This document shows, piece after piece, positions 24,851-36,775 of a stretch of 64,000 nt of DNA; position 1 is the stretch's first letter, and each line of letters begins with the position of its first letter. The translations under genes were made by a program, and so were the position numbers. The stretch lies in contig CM048852.1 of the NCBI GenBank assembly GCA_026545225.1, positions 61,515,146 to 61,579,145 on the forward strand. Direction: 5' to 3'. Origin of the DNA: Cornus controversa. Taxonomy: Eukaryota; Streptophyta; Magnoliopsida; Cornales; Cornaceae. A model generated the notes under the pieces. That model saw only the letters and a program-made list of their open reading frames with translations. It searched no databases and was not told the DNA's origin.

Positions 24851-26773
24851 TGTTGAATATATGGCTCGAATGAGACATTGGCATTAATGGCACCGAAAGT
24901 CACAAAAAAATTAGGCACCGAAATTGTGGACAATGGGTGTCGAATTTTCCAGATTGTCTCCCTTCTTGCACTATATATATACTTGTTGTATTTTATTTGT
25001 AAGGTGTGGCAGCAGGTGCTGGTCCAATGTAGGTGATGGGCGTTGAATGTTACGCATTTTAGCCTCTTAATTTGCATATTTTATTCTCTTAGTGATAGGT
25101 TATTTGTGATTTTACTCTGTTTTTGTATTTTCTGTCTTTTTCAGGGTCTTAATGATTATTTCAGATAAAACCATGATTTTGGGCTTTCAAAGATGATATC
25201 CAAGAAGGTTATATGAAGCCTACATCTAATGGATCCATTCAACTCCATATTTCAACTCAAATCAGTCCAAGGAAGAGGTTCTAGAGAATTACAACTGCTT
25301 AAGAAGATTACGGGCCTGAAGCCCAATTCTACACTTAATCCAGTTTTAATCCCGTTTTGGAAAGTGGACTGAAAACCTTATTTTTGAGCGTCAATTCGAC
25401 TTAATTCCCGCGTGGGTTGAACGAAATTCAATTCTGGACACTTTTGTATTTCACGTAAATTTCGTGAATCGGACTTCTACTGGGTCAAAACTTGGGCCGA
25501 AAGTCAGCAGAAAAATCTACCTATTTTGGGCTGCGGGAAAACCCTAATATTCTCCTAATTGGATTAGGACTTTATCTCCTAATTGGATTAGAACTTTATG
25601 TATTCTCTTGGAGTATAAAGAGGTGAACTGGAGGCTGTTTTGGGGGGGAGAAAAGAAGTGGAGGCCAAGGCAGAGAAGACAGAGACAATCCGGGTTTTAT
25701 TCATTCATTATGTCTTTTATTATTTTGTTATCTTCTTCTTCTATCATGTGTAACTAAACTCCTCAACTAGGGTTGAGGAGGAAACCTCCATTAATGAAGT
25801 GAAGTTCTTTTGTTCATTAATTGATTCTCATGTGTGTGATTTAATTGCTTATGATTTTTGCTTCTTGTGATTAATTATTTTATAATTCTTTCACCATCTA
25901 TATCATGTATATGTGGTAGTTAGAAAGTATTATAATTAATCTAAGCTTGAGTTTGTATTTCTTAAAAGTGATAATCTTTGATCTTATGTTTTTCATTAAA
26001 TTGGATACATAGGATGCTTAGAATTTTACACAAGTGAAGCGAAGGAAAATCTACCTTTTAATATATTTTTCATAGTGCTTTATTGTTAAATCTTGAGTAA
26101 GCAATAGATTGATTTCTTGATTGCTACTCTAACTTTGGGAATTAATAAATGAATATTAGAGACTTCATGGATTTAATGGTGGTGGAATCCAAAACCTTAG
26201 TTATTTTCTTTATTTGATTTCAATAGTGTTATTTTATTTTCATGTTAGTTTAATTTCTCTCAAATCAACTAAACTTGTGTTTAAACTAGATTAGTTTTAA
26301 ATTAATTTGAATTTGTATTAGTTTTTCTTCTCAAAGCATTCCCTTGGGTTCGACCTCGTTCTTGCCGAACTATACTTTAATAGATTCGTACACTTGCGAG
26401 TTATTTAACAATTTTAAAACAACATCAGTAGGCACCATCAGTGTGTGCACTGTGTGTGCACAAATCAGTCAGTTGCAGATTCAGTGAAACAGATGTGTTG
26501 CAAATCCGGTGTAACTAATGTTTGAAGTAGTGTGACAATTTAGTATGAGACAGAGAGTGTGACAAAAAAATCAGCCGGTTACAAATCTAGTGTAACAGTA
26601 GTGTGTTGCAAATCAGTGTAAATGAAGAAAGAAAATCTGTGTAATCTGTATATTTTCTCTATAGTAAAATCCGGTTGCCTCCCGTGGACGTAGGCAATTG
26701 CCGAATCACGTAAATCTCTGTGTTTTTGTGTGTGGTGTTTTGTTTGTTGATTTTTTGGGCTCCCGACACAACA
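24851..26773 (+). repeat. 3' LTR of the Copia element, split by a solo LTR
   Basis: The left part is 24851-25033 and the right part is 26433-26773. Joined at the insertion site they recover the structure of the 5' LTR: TGTTGAATATATGG at the start and GACACAACA at the end, then AAACC. The right part shows extra small changes, including a repeated GTGTGTGCAC(T). Confidence 0.92.
25034..26427 (+). mobile_element. Solo LTR, 1394 bp, inside the Copia 3' LTR
   Basis: It starts TGATGGGCGTTGAATG and ends AAAACAACATCA, giving TGATG/CATCA inverted ends. It is flanked by the exact 5-bp duplication GTAGG (25029-25033 and 26428-26432). There is no PBS, PPT or coding region. A TATA-like GGAGTATAAAGAG lies at about 25610. 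A 24-bp tandem duplication starting TCTCCTAATTGGATTAG lies at 25551-25598. The CCTTGGGTTCGACCTCGTTC stretch near the end is of the kind seen at the 3' end of Ty3/Gypsy LTRs in plants. The family assignment is inference; the solo-LTR structure is direct. Confidence 0.92.
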
Positions 26774-26778
26774 AAACC
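26774..26778. repeat. Right target-site duplication AAACC of the Copia element
   Basis: Matches 21398-21402 exactly. Confidence 0.85.
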
Positions 26779-28124
26779 AAGATATGATATTTGAGTTTCA
26801 CTAGTCTCGTTTAGCCAATTTCTATCAAACTCAAGTCTCTAGTGTTAGCGAGTCTCTTTTTGAACACTTTGTTGGTAGACATTCTAATTTACTCCGTTTT
26901 GAATTGCTTTCTCATGGTAAATAGAGGTCCTTCCCGTCACTATTTTACTTTAAACATTTAATCTAGAAGAGAGAGAGCCTGACCTTCCATGTGATTTTAG
27001 TTTTGCACCTATGTATGAAGCTTTCGCAAAAATTACCCAGACAACCCCTGTAAACTTTAACAACCACAAAAGGTTTATGCAAATGACAAAACTGTCATCA
27101 TTAAATTTTAGCAAAAAAATTCTTATTTGCTTATGTCACGGTGATTTTGTGAAATACCAAATTTAGCCATACTTCAAATTTAACCTCTTTTTTTTCCTTC
27201 ATCTGCTCCATCTAGAGGTCCTTAATTTTTTTTCTTTTTCTCTTTTATGTTTTACACTATGAGTATATATAGTTATATACACATGCTTAATTGAAAATTT
27301 GTCAACATTACATGGCTTATAACTTAGACTTTTCTTTTTTTACACTATGCTTTTCTCCTGCACACTTTCTCTTCTGTTTCATCAAAATTTGTAATTATAT
27401 ACAACTTTTTGTAAAAACAAATTTAAAGCTTAAAGACTATATGTATCTCTAATATTTATGTGTGTTTGTGTTTATATATATATATTAGAACTATTAAATT
27501 AAATGTGTATTTGATATAGGTATCAAATTATGTACACTTTTCAGTTATATATTTAATAAAATTATATTAATTTGATTAAATTTATCAAAAGACATTTTGT
27601 CATATCACATGTGGATACATGAGTTAATACAAAGAATAATAAGGTTAATTTCGTTTTTTCGTTGCAACTAAGGACATTATTGACATTTCACTTAAATTTT
27701 TGAGAGTATTAATGGACACTTAATGGTCAATGGGGCTTATCTCTGATTTTGACCAAACTTCATGGGAGGTTGATCACAATTTTGACACAAGTTTCATCTA
27801 AGGGTGCAAAACCAAAATCACAGAGAAGGTCAGGGTAATTCATCCTCTTTTTATTTTTAATTTTTTTACATTTAGTCATATAATTTAAATTTTTTTACAA
27901 AATGCTCTCCCTAAAATTATATTTTTTTTCTAAAAATCTCTCTAATTCTTTCTTTCTTTTCATTTTTACCCTTCTCCTTCTTCAGTTTTTTTTTTATTAT
28001 CTTCAAAAAAATTGCATTCTCTTTATTTAATCAAACTCAATTGTTTAAATTTTTTCCTTCAAAGTTCTCTTATACTTTTTTCTTTTTCTTTTTTTCTTCA
28101 CTTGAGTTATTATAGCTGAACAAC
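26779..28124. other. AT-rich intergenic DNA
   Basis: No gene or clear element. Long T-rich runs occur, and there is a TA run near 27475-27485. Confidence 0.55.
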
Positions 28125-28262
28125 TGTAATGAGATTTACCAAAAGACTTGTAGCCCAATGGTATAACTTCCTCATCGTCAAAGAGGAGGTGAAGAATTCA
28201 AGCCTTGGTGTGGCAAAAAAGTGTGTGAGTGTCCCACTGTCCCTCAATTTGGGAAAAAAAAG
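28125..28262 (+). repeat. tRNA-related SINE-like element
   Basis: A box-A-like TAGCCCAATGG (28151-28161) and a box-B-like GAATTCAAGCC (28194-28204) are about 43 nt apart. They are followed by CTTGGTGTGGC and a T/G-rich then A-rich end (GGGAAAAAAA). It aligns with the minus-strand copy at 5398-5456. It lacks a tRNA cloverleaf, so it is a SINE rather than a tRNA gene. Confidence 0.5.
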
Positions 28263-28489
28263 GACCTTTAATAGAATTTTTGATTTAGACTTAAGTGGCA
28301 TTCATCTCCACTTTTCTACCGTTGTACTTCACTTGTCATTTTCTTTTAAATGAAATGACAAGAAGATCCCTAAACTCATTAATATATCCTCCCATTTTTA
28401 TAATACCATAACTACACTTTATACTATAAACTTTAACTCTTCTTATTTTTTTTTTTATTTTTTCTTTGTTTAGTACTTTGTTTGGTTCC

Positions 28490-29035
28490 AGCCAATGGAG
28501 AACTTTTTCCTGGGTTGTTTCTTTTTTATTCTATAAAAAAAAGATAATTTATTTAACAGAGAATTTTTTTTTTTGGTCATGTCAAAAGAGGTAATGGGTA
28601 TTCTATTTTTTTGATAGTCATGTCAAAATTAAAGGGTAATGAAAGAAATCTTTTTGGGTCCTTTTTTTTTTTTGCCTACCGTATTTTTTTTTCCAGTGTT
28701 GTCAAATGAGATAATTTATTCAACGGAGATAACTATTTTTGGGTCTTATTTTTTTTTGGTTTACCATACCTTTTTTTTTTCAATCATGTCAAAGGAGATA
28801 AAAAAAATTTTGTTACTTTTTTTTTGTCCCGTCAAAAGAGAATTTATTCAACAAAGATAATATTATTTTTGAGTTTTTTTTTTATGAAGATACTTTTTAT
28901 TTTTTGGTTTCTACATAGATAACATTTTTTTGGGTCCTTTATTTTCAATTCATGTCAAAATAGTTAATTTATTCAATAAAGATAATATTTTTTTGGTACC
29001 TTTTTTTTTAGATCCTGTTAAAAGAGATCGAAAAC
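28490..29035. repeat. T-rich degenerate tandem repeat
   Basis: About five to six units of roughly 90-110 bp. Each has TGTCAAA(A/T)GAGATAA, ATTTATTCAAC(A/G)(A/G)AGATAA and a T-run ending GGGTCCTTTTTTTT. Homopolymer T runs of 8-10 recur in each unit. No coding frame is conserved. Confidence 0.65.
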
Positions 29036-29040
29036 ATTAA

Positions 29041-29520
29041 GGCTCTGTTTGGATAGAAAGGAGAGAAATGAAAAGAGTGGATAACATTAGTTATGAGAGA
29101 AAAGAAAAGAAAGGAGAAGATAACAATCACTTATATTCATATTTGGATAAAAAATAGATAAAAGAAAAGAAAAGATAGTATTCTTGTTTGGATAATATGG
29201 GGGAGAGGAAGAAAAGAAAGGATAACAACCAAATTACTATCATATCTTTTTATATTTAATGAGATATGGGTGGAATAACAATTTTATTTTTTTAAGTGTT
29301 AAGGACAATTTCGAAATTATGAAAGTAATATTTAACCCACTATCATTTTCCTCCCAATTGTCTCATTTTTGGAAGTATATGATACGAGGGATAACTATCT
29401 CTCCAAATCTCTCTCAATCATCTCATTTATCTTCATTTAAAGTACCCAAACACAAAACACACTATCCTTTCATTCCTTTTCTCTCCTTATTCTTTCAAAT
29501 CACTCAATTCAAACGATGCC
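29041..29520. mobile_element. PIF/Harbinger (Tourist-like) MITE, 480 bp
   Basis: The left end is GGCTCTGTTTGGAT and the reverse complement of the right end is GGCATCGTTTGAAT (10 of 14 match). Both ends are flanked by TAA (29038-29040 and 29521-29523), the 3-bp duplication typical of PIF/Harbinger. The purine-rich left arm (GAGAGAAATGAAAAGAG) is mirrored by a pyrimidine-rich right arm (CATTCCTTTTCTCTCC). Confidence 0.78.
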
Positions 29521-29523
29521 TAA

Positions 29524-32500
29524 ATATCGGAGATAGAGAGGGGATATCAGAAATGATAGTTATGTAATTTGAAGAAAAAAAATCATTCACTTGTGAAGTT
29601 AATGTTAAAAATGTATTTTTATTTTTAAGATGGAAGTACAAAGGTAAAAAAAAGAAGTTCAAATATTATCACCCTAATTAATATAGGCAAAAGTGCAAAA
29701 GAAAACTTAGAGATTTCACCAAAGCATAATAGCCTCTCTAAGCAAACCAATCCTCAAATTTTCAAAGCCCAAAATGACTCCTTTTGTTGAATGGATCACT
29801 TTCAGCAACTTTTGAAGCACAATTATTAAACTACCACTTATATTTAATATTTAAAAAAATAAAAAATGCCAAAAACCCAAACTAGACCTCAATCCAATCC
29901 CATCAGTTTTCCAAAAGGTTATAACGAATATTTAAATCAACGAAAGGAAGGAAGGTGATAATGAAATATTTTTTTATTTATAAAATTATTGTCTAACATG
30001 AAATAAATTAAATAATAATATTATTATTTTTAATCTAATTTTTAAAAGATAAATATTAAGGATATACTTTCCCTTTTTTTTTTTACAGTAACTTGTACAC
30101 CAGTTTGTTTGACAAGTGATAACTTAACTCTCATTTGTCAATTTGAAAAATATGCCTATACGATTTGTCACTCTTAAATCTTAATGGTAATAATAATAAA
30201 TGAGATTACGATAAGGATAATGATGGTGGTGGTAATAATGTTTTACATTATATCAATTAGTGTTAGTTGAGATGGCATTATTTTTTCTTTTTAAAAAATT
30301 GCTATTTTTTTTAAAAAAAAATTACTTACTTTTTTAAATTTAAAATAATAATAATTGTATTTATAGAAAAATTGAAATAAAAAAGTATTTATTAGCAATT
30401 TCTTTGGTAAATTTCGAGAAACCTCCTCTCTTTGAATTATAAGAGAAAATTTTGATAAAAACATCTACCATTCAAAAGGAAGACCAAAAGAAAAAATGAT
30501 GGAAAAGAAACTAAAAAAATCTTCTAATTTTAAAACTTGAATTTTGAAAACTATAAAATCTTTTTATTATTTTGATGATGTTGAATTTGTGAGATAAAAC
30601 ATGAATTTTGAAAACTTACAAACTAACTTTTTCACAATTCTATAAAAGATAATAAATCCGCAAGATAATAAATTCTCTATTTTTTACTATTCTTTATTTT
30701 TTTCTTAAATTATATTTTCTTTATTTCTAAAAATCAAAGTAAAATCAATATTCCTCCCTAAGTTTCGAGAAAGAATAGTCTAATCAAAGGTGAGGGGTAC
30801 AGGTCATGTCGGAGATAGTTTTAGGTTTATATAAAATTTGTATTAGACGCATTCAAAAGTTATCTGAAAGTAATAGTTTGAGTACTGATTTGCTTACTTT
30901 GTAGGTACAGAAGTATTATGCTCGTTTGGGAAAATCTCATATTTTTATTTATTTATTTATTTTCTGCACTTTTGCCATTAATATATAACAAAATGGAGAA
31001 TGCTAATTATGCTAGGGATCGGCGCCAAATTATGGCTTATAATATTGCTACTTTAACAGTGTTGCAAAGAGGACTTTAAACATTGTTTTGTAAATAGATG
31101 ATATTCAAGAAGAAGAGGGAGAGGATTACAACTAATGAATTGTCAAATTGTCGAAATATTTCAGAAAAAAAAAAAATTAACCATACGAAAGTAAAACAGT
31201 AAAACTACATGAATATTAATTAATAACCATCTTCCACATACACAAGTAAAATTTTTAGGTAAGAGTACTTAGAACCGTTGAAAGAGGAGAAGCTCGATCA
31301 GTGCTATCATATGATTGATTGATATACACCATTAATTTGCTTCATTGTGTGTTATTCGACTGGGTTATTTAATAATTTTTTAACAAAAAATAAATTATTT
31401 GAGTCGAGAAGCAATGCTACTCAAATACTAAAAAGGTTCAGCACCTGTTCCATTGGAGTGGAGTGGAAGTGGATTCGTTTGCTATTTATGAACTTCAGTC
31501 TTTCTTTCTCTATTCTGTTTAGGAAGGCTAGCTCTCCCAGTCTCCCTACTTATTAAAAGTAGCCCTCTCCACTCTTCGAGAAAACTTACTTTTGACGAGA
31601 TGCGTACAAAAGAGTATCAGTATTTGAAACCGACACAGGTGATTATCGATTAATTAACATGTTGGTTAGCGAAAATCATCAAGATATTTGTATAAATAGG
31701 CATAATCCATGTAATCGCACAAGCTATCAAAACAAAAGAATTAATGTATTTTAAAAATTATTTTAGAATTAAAAATTGATATGAAAGTATGAGAAAGAGA
31801 GAGAGAGCGCTCTCTAAAAAATAACTCAGCATAAATACTTCTCTGTATAGGGGTGATCACGATTCAGTTCGAATTGAATTAGTCATTAAATCTAATCTGA
31901 ACCGTGGTCCACGGATTGACAAAAAAAGAAAAAACCAATCTAAAATGTGAGTAACATGAGTTTGAATCGAACCAATTCGCTAAAAAAACAAATTGGACTT
32001 TTTTAAATAAACCCAATGATTTTGACAATTTAACTATAGCCTAATAGATGAATCAGTCCAAAGTAAATATACAAAATCAAAAGAAAATTACAAGAAATGT
32101 GTTGTTGCCAAAATGTACATGAACAATGCCCTGTTCACATTTCAAATTGACATTGTTCACAGCTAAGTGTTGTGTGTGAAGAAATGGAGAAACTGAGTAG
32201 GCTACTGGGCTAGGTTTGCCTCGGTTATGTTTTTTGAGGACCAAATCTGTTAACTGAAACATGGAATATAAATTTTTAATATTCAAATTCATAATCGAAT
32301 CATGAGAATTGATAAAAAATTCAGCAAAATCGTATGAATTAAATTAGATCGGTTCGGATTCGCAGATAAAATAAAGGACAGCATGTCATATCCTCACCAT
32401 CAATCATAATTAGACACATTACTTTTACATTGTTAAAAGAGAAAACAAATAAATTTTGTTAAAAGAGAGTGACCGAAACAATAAATGTGAAATTTTATTG

Positions 32501-32700
32501 CGTCTAATTACAAGTAAGGTATCAGATTGAGATTGGTAAGTACTCAGTAAGCAAGTATTATGCTAAAAGGAACACCGCTACCTCTTCCCTCTAAAAAGGC
32601 TCGCTCTAGTGTCCGCACGTGCATTGCACGCAAAATCATATCCGTTAGTTTTTCCAAACATATAAAAAACCGAAAAAAGCGCTAGTTTGTTGTGTGTATA
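29524..32700. other. Gene-free AT-rich intergenic region
   Basis: No gene found. A stretch at about 31850-32380 begins TAGGGGTGATCACGATTCAG and ends with a GATCGGTTCGGATTCG block, resembling degraded hAT-type MITE ends, but no matching terminus could be fixed. The last 100 bp should contain the promoter of the SPX-RING gene. Two CTAGGGTT telobox-like motifs (about 32736 and 32760) lie in its leader, as in many plant housekeeping genes. Confidence 0.55.
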
Positions 32701-32935
32701 AGAACTCGTATCATACGTCTTCTCAAATTCCCAATCTAGGGTTCCATTAATTATTTATTCTAGGGTTTTAACCTCACACAAACCCCTGTTGTTCTCCATC
32801 CTTAGATCATCAACTTGCTCAATTTTGTTGCATTCTGACAAGTACTGTTTGATTGCTGATTAAATTAGAGTTTTTTATGAATTGAAATTCTGGGTTTGTT
32901 TGGAATTGATTAGAACTTTCTTTTGGGGAGATAAG

Positions 32936-35900
32936 ATGAAGTTTGGAGAGACATTCATGGAGTATCTCCATCGAGATCAAGAGGGGTTTTTGGACAAGTG
33001 CTCTCATGTTGAATACAAGCGCCTCAAAAAAGTCCTCAAAAGCTGTCGAACTTGCGGGTCATTCAAGGAAGGGAAGAGGACTGATTCAATGTCTGATCGG
33101 TTTTGTGAATTTGAATCTTGCCCACGTATGTGTGTGTGTGTATCTTCTTGCATTTTTGGTTTTTAGTTTCTCATGGTTCTTGTGTTATTCTCAATGAGTT
33201 TGATCGTATGTGCCTATTGATTTCTTGTACTTTTGCTGGTAATAAGTAAAAAGAATATTGTGCAATGAACTAATGGGGACGTGGGTTCGAGTCTCAAAGC
33301 AGACACTATGTGTAAATAATAGCTAAGATTAAGTCTTTCTTAGGGGGGACATACATTGGGTAATGCACTTTGAATTTCAGATGTTCACGGAGGACAGAAT
33401 ACTATCTGGTCACCTACTAAAAGGGGGGGGGGGGGGGGGGGGGGTGGGGGTGAGAAAATTACTTGCAATAACATGTTGGGACACTTTTGAGTTCAAGAGA
33501 CTTTGTTCGTATTTGATGGATTGGATGAAATTGAAGTTTACATATACAATTAAATGTGCTAAGATAATAATGCGCATTCTAATAATAGAATTTATGATGG
33601 GTTGGTCAAAGCCATTATGATAGATGTTAAGGCCTTATTGTTGATTGTCAATAAAAAAAGGGAGGTTCTTTAGAGGTAGTATTATGCACTTTAACCCCCA
33701 TTTTTAGGTTCAACACTAGAGGTTGCTCCCTCTCAAGTAGATTTATATCTGTCTGAGTTTCTCCTCAATACTTGTTAGAGGAGATATTTGTCTCAATATT
33801 GAACTACAATTAATCCTACAACGACATGTCTATATATGAATTCAGACAAGAAAAATTCAATAAAATCAGTGTTGAATTTGAATGTAAAAAAACTGACTTA
33901 CATAAGGGATTTGTAATTCTTTGTTATATCTCACATCTGAATAGTTTAGACAATTGATTGTTTAATTCAGCCTGTTCTCCGAAAGGATTATGTTTGAGGA
34001 ATAGCTTGAAATAAATATCCTTTCAGTCATGCTCAATGCTAAGTTTTGAGATAGTAAGATTTTTTTCCTTCTATCTCTTGACTTTTTCTATTTTTTTTAA
34101 AAAATATATATATGTATGAGTTATGGGAAATTTTGTTTCCTTTCAGAATGCTCTTATATGTTATGCTTCACTGAGTTTATTATATATCCTTGATAAATGT
34201 TTTACTTATAAGATTTAGAGACATTTACCAGTGGATTTGAAAATAACTTTTGTTTCACTTCAATTGCACTTTCTTTACATTAGATTAAATTAACATTGGG
34301 GCTAAAATCTTTTGAACATCAAAGGAAAGCTGTTTACATGGTTAATGGTGGCTGTGATGTACCTATATGTTCACATCATTTATTTCACATGGTCTGCTCA
34401 ATTATTACCCTTGATTCTTGAGTTGCATTTATAAATACTATATAATTAGTAAATCTGGTGTTGTGATCATGAAATCTTTCAAGATTGAAAGTGGTTTGTG
34501 ATTAAATATGTAAATCGACTTTTCAGATACAGTATAATTTGAATTATGAAGCTTCATGTACCCTGCAGTGTGTGATCAGATGTTCTTTTCTGAATTGATG
34601 AAGGAGGCTTCAGATATTGCTGGATGCTTCAGTTCAAGAGTTAGACACCTTCTCCATCTTCATGTTTCTTCTGGAATGCAGAGATACTTGTTGTGCTTGC
34701 GTCAATGTTTCGCAAATGACAAGCAAGCCATGGTACAGGAGGGTCGGGTGTTGATTGAATATGTTATGATGAATGCTATTGCTATACGAAAAATACTTAA
34801 GAAATATGATAAAGTAAGCATAAAATGGTTCTGTCCCTCTTGGATTTAACCAGTATTTAGAATTTCAATGTGTTGAAAGAGGTACATTTCATTTTTATTT
34901 TTTTCTCTCTCCTTTTAGGTCCATAGCTCTGTCAATGGGAGGAACTTTAAGTCCAAGATGCGAGCTGAACACATAGAGGTTCTGCAATCACCTTGGTTAA
35001 TAGAACTAGGAGCTTTCTATATGAATTTTAATGAATCATATGGTGGAGCGTCTGATGAGATTTCCAGTCCATTCTCTTGTGATCTGAGCACCACAGAGCC
35101 AGTATTGACTTTGAAGCTTCCAGATTCTGTGAAATTAGAATATAATCTCACTTGTGCTATATGCTTGGTAAGGTCATACTTTTGATTGCATTCTGAGAGC
35201 AATAACCTTGGAACTTTGGAAAAAGCTTTCTGTGTCTTTATACTTTTTCTCTTTTGGTTGATCTATTGTTACTTACTTGCAGTTGGTTATGATCATCAGG
35301 ACCTCGTTTTCAATCCATATGCTTTGAGCTGCGGACATCTTTTTTGCAAATCATGTGCTTGTTCAGCTGCATCTGTGATGATTTTCCAAGGTCTTAAGGC
35401 TGCAAGTCCAGAGATGAAATGTCCAGTTTGCAGAGAGGTTCGTATTTAATTGACTAATATCTACTCCTTTATAATTTCTTTAATTGCAGAATATCTATTT
35501 TTTTCAAGATCTAAATGCATATTTTGCCTCAAACATGAGTAATTATTTTTTTCTTTTTAATAATTTTTTGCAAGATCTAAATGCTTTTTTTTGCCTCACA
35601 CCCCACAAAATTCAAAAGCATTTTGTTCTGTAGGCACCTCAAATCTCCATCTGGTTAGGAAGAAACGAATGTTGGATAAAAACTAGGCCACCTAAGCAAT
35701 CAGCCAACTAATATTCTCATGGATAACATGTCAAATACATGTACCGTTATCATTATTGCTTATCAATATTCTTAAGCAGTTCTCTTTTGGAATGAACTTC
35801 ATAATAAGAAAGCTGCTCATAAAATATTGTTTATTAAGAAATACTAGTGGAATCCAAAGAAAATAGGAACTTTTTCAATATATCATCAAGCATAGAGTGA

Positions 35901-36775
35901 ACATAACCTAGTAGGATTATTCTTCAAGGCTGTTTTGCTAGATGCACAAGGCTTGTTCCAGAACAATTCTAAATGAGCACACTTACTGAAGAATCACAAA
36001 GGGGAATCAATACTCTTCCTCTGTTCCGTTTTTATACCACGTGTTGTTAATCATACAAATTTTACAAAATATACTTTTAGGTAATCCTAAGTTAGACACA
36101 CTTGTACTTGTCCAAAAAAAGAAGTGCACATTTGTGTTAGGTTATCCCCTTGGTGTCGAGTCATCTTAATTACAAACAATTGCTTGATGCTGCTCAATTA
36201 AAATTATAGCTAGATACATGTCCATAACATAATGGATGCGTAGCTTTAAATATTACTTAATGCCTAATTGCCAGACCTCGAAAAAGAGCATAGGCAACTT
36301 GGTGCCTTGGACTCCATTTTGACAATGCTATTATACAAGTAAAAATACCAAGTTGAATAGCAATGGGAATATTGGTTGACAATGTGTTGGCCAATAAAAG
36401 GCCAATCAACTTCTGAAGATCCCTCACTTGTCTTAAAAAAATGATCCATGTCACATCTAGAATTTGAAATTTTATTTTTTAACTTTGTTGTAACATGACG
36501 TTTTAGTGTTATTTACTTGGTTCTTTCTTGTGCAGGTTGGAGTATATGCTAATTCAGTGCACATGTTAGAATTAGATTTGCTCTTGAAGAAAAGGTGAAA
36601 AGAAAATATATTGAAAATCTTACGTCTCTAGTTAAGAATTCATGACTTCTGACTCGAAAAAAGTTTCAGGTGCAAGGAATATTGGAGGGAAAAGGTGGTT
36701 GCTGAACGTGCTGAGATGGTGAAGCAATCTAAGGAGTACTGGGATTTACAGACTAAATTCGCAATCGGATATTAA
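32936..36775 (+). CDS. SPX-RING E3 ubiquitin ligase, BAH1/NLA-like
   Basis: Exons: 32936-33125, 34569-34813, 34919-35167, 35300-35437, 36536-36594, 36670-36775. All are GT-AG and phases agree, giving 328 aa. Residues 1-145 form the SPX domain, with MKFGETFMEYL at the N-terminus, the basic helix YKRLKKVLK and the conserved RKILKKYDK near 136-144. A C3HC4 RING follows with ligands C224, C227, C239, H241, C244, C247, C269 and C272. The C-terminus is SKEYWDLQTKFAIGY, as in Arabidopsis At2g38920 (BAH1-like 1). SPX domains bind inositol pyrophosphates, and NLA/BAH1 ubiquitinates phosphate transporters and affects salicylate levels; whether this paralogue does the same is inference. All zinc ligands are intact. 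Exon 1 sits 1.4 kb from exon 2, and that intron holds a 22-base G run. Confidence 0.95.
33265..33360 (+). repeat. Possible SINE 3' fragment in intron 1 of the SPX-RING gene
   Basis: A box-B-like GTGGGTTCGAGTCTC is followed by AAAGCAGACACTATGTG and TTCTTAGGGGGGACATAC. No box A is visible upstream. It resembles the body of plant tRNA-derived SINEs, but only as a fragment. Confidence 0.3.
33423..33450 (+). repeat. G homopolymer (22 G, then T and 5 G)
   Basis: An unbroken G run in intron 1 of the SPX-RING gene, on the coding strand. It can form a G-quadruplex in DNA or pre-mRNA. The exact length may be affected by sequencing error. Confidence 0.85.

Larger units (their letters stand above)
21403..26773 (+). 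mobile_element. Internally deleted Copia (Tork-like) LTR retrotransposon with nested insertions
   Basis: The 5' LTR is 21403-21918. A PBS matching initiator tRNA-Met (ATTGGTATTAGAACT, from 21920) follows. A leader of about 1.4 kb, a damaged gag, a protease remnant and a GAG-pre-integrase remnant run to about 24735. The PPT is AAGGTGGAGAT at 24840-24850, and the 3' LTR is 24851-26773, interrupted by a solo LTR. AAACC duplications flank the element. Integrase core, reverse transcriptase and RNase H are missing, since only about 115 bp separate the pre-integrase block from the PPT. The Gag resembles the Tnt1/Tork lineage in layout (UBN2-like domain, then zinc knuckle). It cannot move unless proteins are supplied in trans. 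Confidence 0.93.

Noticed and set aside
28125-28262. tRNA gene
   Set aside because: Box-like motifs exist, but no acceptor stem or cloverleaf can be drawn and the length is wrong; SINE is the better explanation.
31850-32380. hAT-type MITE starting TAGGGGTGATCACG
   Set aside because: The left end is suggestive, but no matching right end or target duplication was found.
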